Origin: PALSA-1006 sp041660815 | Lineage (GTDB): Bacteria > Pseudomonadota > Gammaproteobacteria > Burkholderiales > Gallionellaceae | Reading direction: 5' to 3' | Length of the DNA: 64,000 nt | Assembly: GCA_041660815.1 (NCBI GenBank) | Contig: JBAZVN010000007.1 | Location: 109,957 to 173,956 of the forward strand | In this document: piece after piece, positions 63,801 through 64,000 of the stretch | Numbering within the stretch: position 1 is the stretch's first letter | How the letters are laid out: each line of letters begins with the position of its first letter | Notes under the pieces: model-generated | What the model saw: the letters and a program-made list of their open reading frames with translations, nothing else | The model's database searches: none | What the model was told of the DNA's origin: nothing | Translations under genes and position numbers: made by a program

Positions 63801-64000
63801 CATTACCGCGGCTCCGCTTACCGCAACTATCACTGCGCCCAATAAAGTCTACGACGGCACCGCCTCCGCCACTCCAACCTTTACCGTTACCGCAGGCCTC
63901 GTCGGTACTGAAACCGTCACCGCCACCGGTACCGCTTCCTTCAACTCCAAAGATGTGCTCTCCGCCTCTCTGGTGACCGCCAATACCAATGTCCTAGCTA
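57892..64000 (+). CDS. Giant secreted filamentous-hemagglutinin-like adhesin, partial
   Basis: The frame is open from the ATG at 57892 to the window end (2036 codons, no stop). The N-terminus resembles an extended signal region (ESPR-like, Trp9 and Trp16), with a hydrophobic core LITLLVASA-like ending in AMAAPSG at about residue 66. A TPS hemagglutinin domain follows (about 67-330; INWQNFDIAKHETVNF, VFVINSSGVLFGAG). GLUG motifs (GGLVGKN, GGLAGIN, GGLVGSN) lie at about 600-700. From about 745 there are at least 15 YDG/MBG-type repeats of about 80-90 residues (VSDTKVYDGGTTS). Expected secretion is by a TpsB-type outer-membrane partner, which is not in the window. The G10 tract at codons 26-29 sits before the hydrophobic core. 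Confidence 0.88.
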   Translation, partial: MSTRHRTTWLQTLSAWNAAANLSQAGGGVVGQKTPSLLPSRAHEILNLSSITLLVASALFSSMAMAAPSGGEISAGLGNINQSGTTTTINQNSQNLAINWQNFDIAKHETVNFIQPSASAIALNRVHSQNPSQIFGNLNANGQVFVINSSGVLFGAGSQVNVGGLVASTLNLNDTDFLAGKYTFEKSPTLTATGTGAILNQGNLTANQAGYIALLAPEVRNEGIISASLGTALLASGDKVSLSLNNSSLLSYTIEQGSISALAENKQLIQADGGQIFMSAKAADALSSAVVNNSGIIQAHRVRNVGGVIKLMGDMEVGTVKVGGTLDASADLRTADGGFIETSAAHVKVANDAQITTASANGNAGTWLIDPVDYTIAVTGGDITGTTLAANLSGGNITIQSTNGASGTSGNINVNDAVTWSANKLTFNAQNNINIKASLIGTGTASLALEYGQSSVVVNNTSDYYIHAPVSLPAGNNFSTKLGSNGIVKNFTVISALGLAGSTTGTDLQGLSGNLTGNFALGADIVATATSAWNAGTGFTPIGTASTPFTGTFLGLGHSISNLTISRSSTNDIGLFGYTSSTAVIRDVGLTNANMTGSIGTGTLVGSNAGSISASFATGAANGVFYVGGLVGKNLNPGTISNSYANVTATGTSHVGGLAGINYATITNSYAAGAVTGTTNAGGLVGSNSGTVSASYWDTTTTTQATSAAGTAYSTAQMKLQSNFSGWSFTDIWINYDTFTTPLLRSFMTPLTVTAVAHTKTYDGLTYSGGNGASYLYFDVNGTAVNALPGTNISGALSYIGTSQSARNAGSYVITPSGFYSTPQLGGYALNYVGSSLAVNKAALGINAVSDTKVYDGGTTSAGVVTFTGLVGSDTVTGAVQTFGSKNVLGVNSSTLSVTPASYTVNDGNSGSNYTSTLNTALGTITAKAVTLTAPTVSKIYDGGLTHTTVAGNLTALATPLVGGDTVSAATIAYANKNVGAGNKTVTLNSATISDTNGGANYTVTLAGNNTSTITAKALGINAVTDSKTYDGGVTSTGVVTFTGLVGGDTVTGAVQTFGSKNVLGAGGSTLSVTPASYTINDGNAGGNYTSTLNTATGTITAKALGINAVSDTKIYDGGTSSAGVVTFTGLVGGDTVTGAVQTFGSKNVWGAGVSTLSVTPASYTINDGNSGANYTATLNTATGTINAKTVTLTAPSVNKIYDSGLTYTVTAGDLTTLASTLVGSDTVSTATIAYTNKNVGAGNKTVTLNSAVINDTNGGANYTVTLLGNSTSTITAKALGINAVSDTKVYDGGTTSAGVVTFTGLVGSDTVTGAVQTFGSKNVLGVNSSTLSVTPASYTVNDGNSGSNYTSTLNTALGTITAKAVTLTAPTVSKIYDGGLTHTTVAGNLTALATPLVGGDTVSAATIAYANKNVGAGNKTVTLNSATISDTNGGANYTVTLAGNNTSTITAKALGINAVTDSKTYDGGVTSTGVVTFTGLVGGDTVTGAVQTFGSKNVLGAGGSTLSVTPASYTINDGNAGGNYTSTLNTATGTITAKALGINAVSDTKIYDGGTSSAGVVTFTGLVGGDTVTGAVQTFGSKNVLGTGVSTLSVTPASYTINDGNSGANYTATLNTATGTITTKALNVNAVTNSKVYDGGTTSVGIVTFTGLIGGDTASGGIQTFASKNVLGAGLSTLSVTPASFTVSDGNSGNNYAATLNIATGTITPKALSVNAAIDSKVYDGGTTSSGVVTFSGLVGSDTVTGAIQSFSSKNVLGTNNSVLNASGYTVNDGNSGANYTVTANPASGTVLAKAVTLTAPSVSKTYNGDLTYTTVASNLTSLSTPLVGGDTISAATITYSDKNVGTGNKTVTLDSVTISDGNSTPGNNYSVTRVGNSTSTITAKALTASVIAPNKVYDGNTTAAPTLTITAGLVGTETLLAIGTATFNSKDVASANTVTVNSIMLGNGSNGGLASNYSLTTGQTVAANITAAPLTATITAPNKVYDGTASATPTFTVTAGLVGTETVTATGTASFNSKDVLSASLVTANTNVLA
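57967..57976 (+). repeat. G10 homopolymer near the start of the adhesin gene
   Basis: Ten consecutive G in the coding strand, encoding three Gly and the first base of a Val codon. The frame from ATG 57892 to the secretion signal is kept only with this length (modulo 3). Such tracts are typical slipped-strand phase-variation switches. Confidence 0.75.
60421..62645. repeat. Large tandem duplication in the adhesin repeat region (1308-bp period)
   Basis: Bases 60421-61337 and 61729-62645 appear identical, at an offset of 1308 bp (436 codons, frame preserved). The part between (61338-61728) completes the unit and differs from what follows the second copy. Each unit covers about five YDG-type repeats. 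Confidence 0.85.

Overview
The window comes from a Gram-negative betaproteobacterium, most likely a relative of the Gallionellaceae/Nitrosomonadales (neutrophilic iron oxidizers such as Sideroxydans or Gallionella). Three things point there. A very large porin/multiheme-cytochrome cluster fills the first 13 kb. The housekeeping gene orders (trpF-trpB-trpA-accD, tig-clpP-clpX-lon) are betaproteobacterial. The umuD promoter region carries GAACGAACGTTC, which matches the non-canonical LexA motif published for Sideroxydans and relatives rather than the CTGT-N8-ACAG box of most betaproteobacteria. No rRNA or taxonomic marker is present, so the assignment is an inference.

Layout. 1-1958: the tail of a GDSL esterase, REP-like palindromes, then sppA and a HAD phosphatase. 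1998-12866 (minus strand): a probable electron-conduit cluster, transcribed in the order b-type membrane protein, 27-heme cytochrome, 39-heme cytochrome, 19-heme cytochrome, outer-membrane beta-barrel, Ig-like lipoprotein. 13089-14396 (plus, divergent): a membrane-tethered ferredoxin/flavin oxidoreductase, overlapping rlmM. 15.5-24.7 kb: a small unknown gene, accD-trpA-trpB-trpF, lemA with a GIDE/EF-hand membrane protein, DUF2164, a TPR/SLOG-like/cyclase protein and a CNNM/CBS transporter-like protein. 25-32.4 kb: a Lys/Ala-rich exported protein, nudJ-like, mnmA, purB, umuDC with its LexA box, a heme-sensing histidine kinase with its response regulator, and tRNA-Val. 32.4-38.4 kb: lon, clpX, clpP, tig. 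38.5-46.3 kb: glgA and glgP, then an AcuC-type deacetylase and a Pat-like acyl-CoA synthetase/GNAT protein. 46.5-52.5 kb: mtgA, aroE, a TonB-dependent receptor and a FapA/DUF342 protein. 52.7-55 kb: a second, smaller cytochrome operon (DHC, SHP, an unrecognised His-containing membrane protein, cytochrome b). 55.3-57.3 kb: a DinG-type helicase. 57.9 kb to the end: the first 2036 codons of a giant secreted adhesin with GLUG and YDG/MBG repeats, which runs off the window.

How it fits together. The first cluster holds 85 predicted c-type hemes in three proteins, plus an inner-membrane b-type candidate and an outer-membrane barrel. These are the parts needed to move electrons between the quinone pool and the cell surface. 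The divergent Fe-S/flavin protein may tie that route to NAD(P)H or quinones. The SHP/DHC/cytochrome b operon and the heme-binding histidine kinase add further redox or gas chemistry. The most unusual items are the 39-heme cytochrome with a recent 606-bp internal duplication, the ferredoxin domains lacking their second cysteines, the G10 tract near the start of the adhesin gene, and the adjacent acetyltransferase/deacetylase pair.
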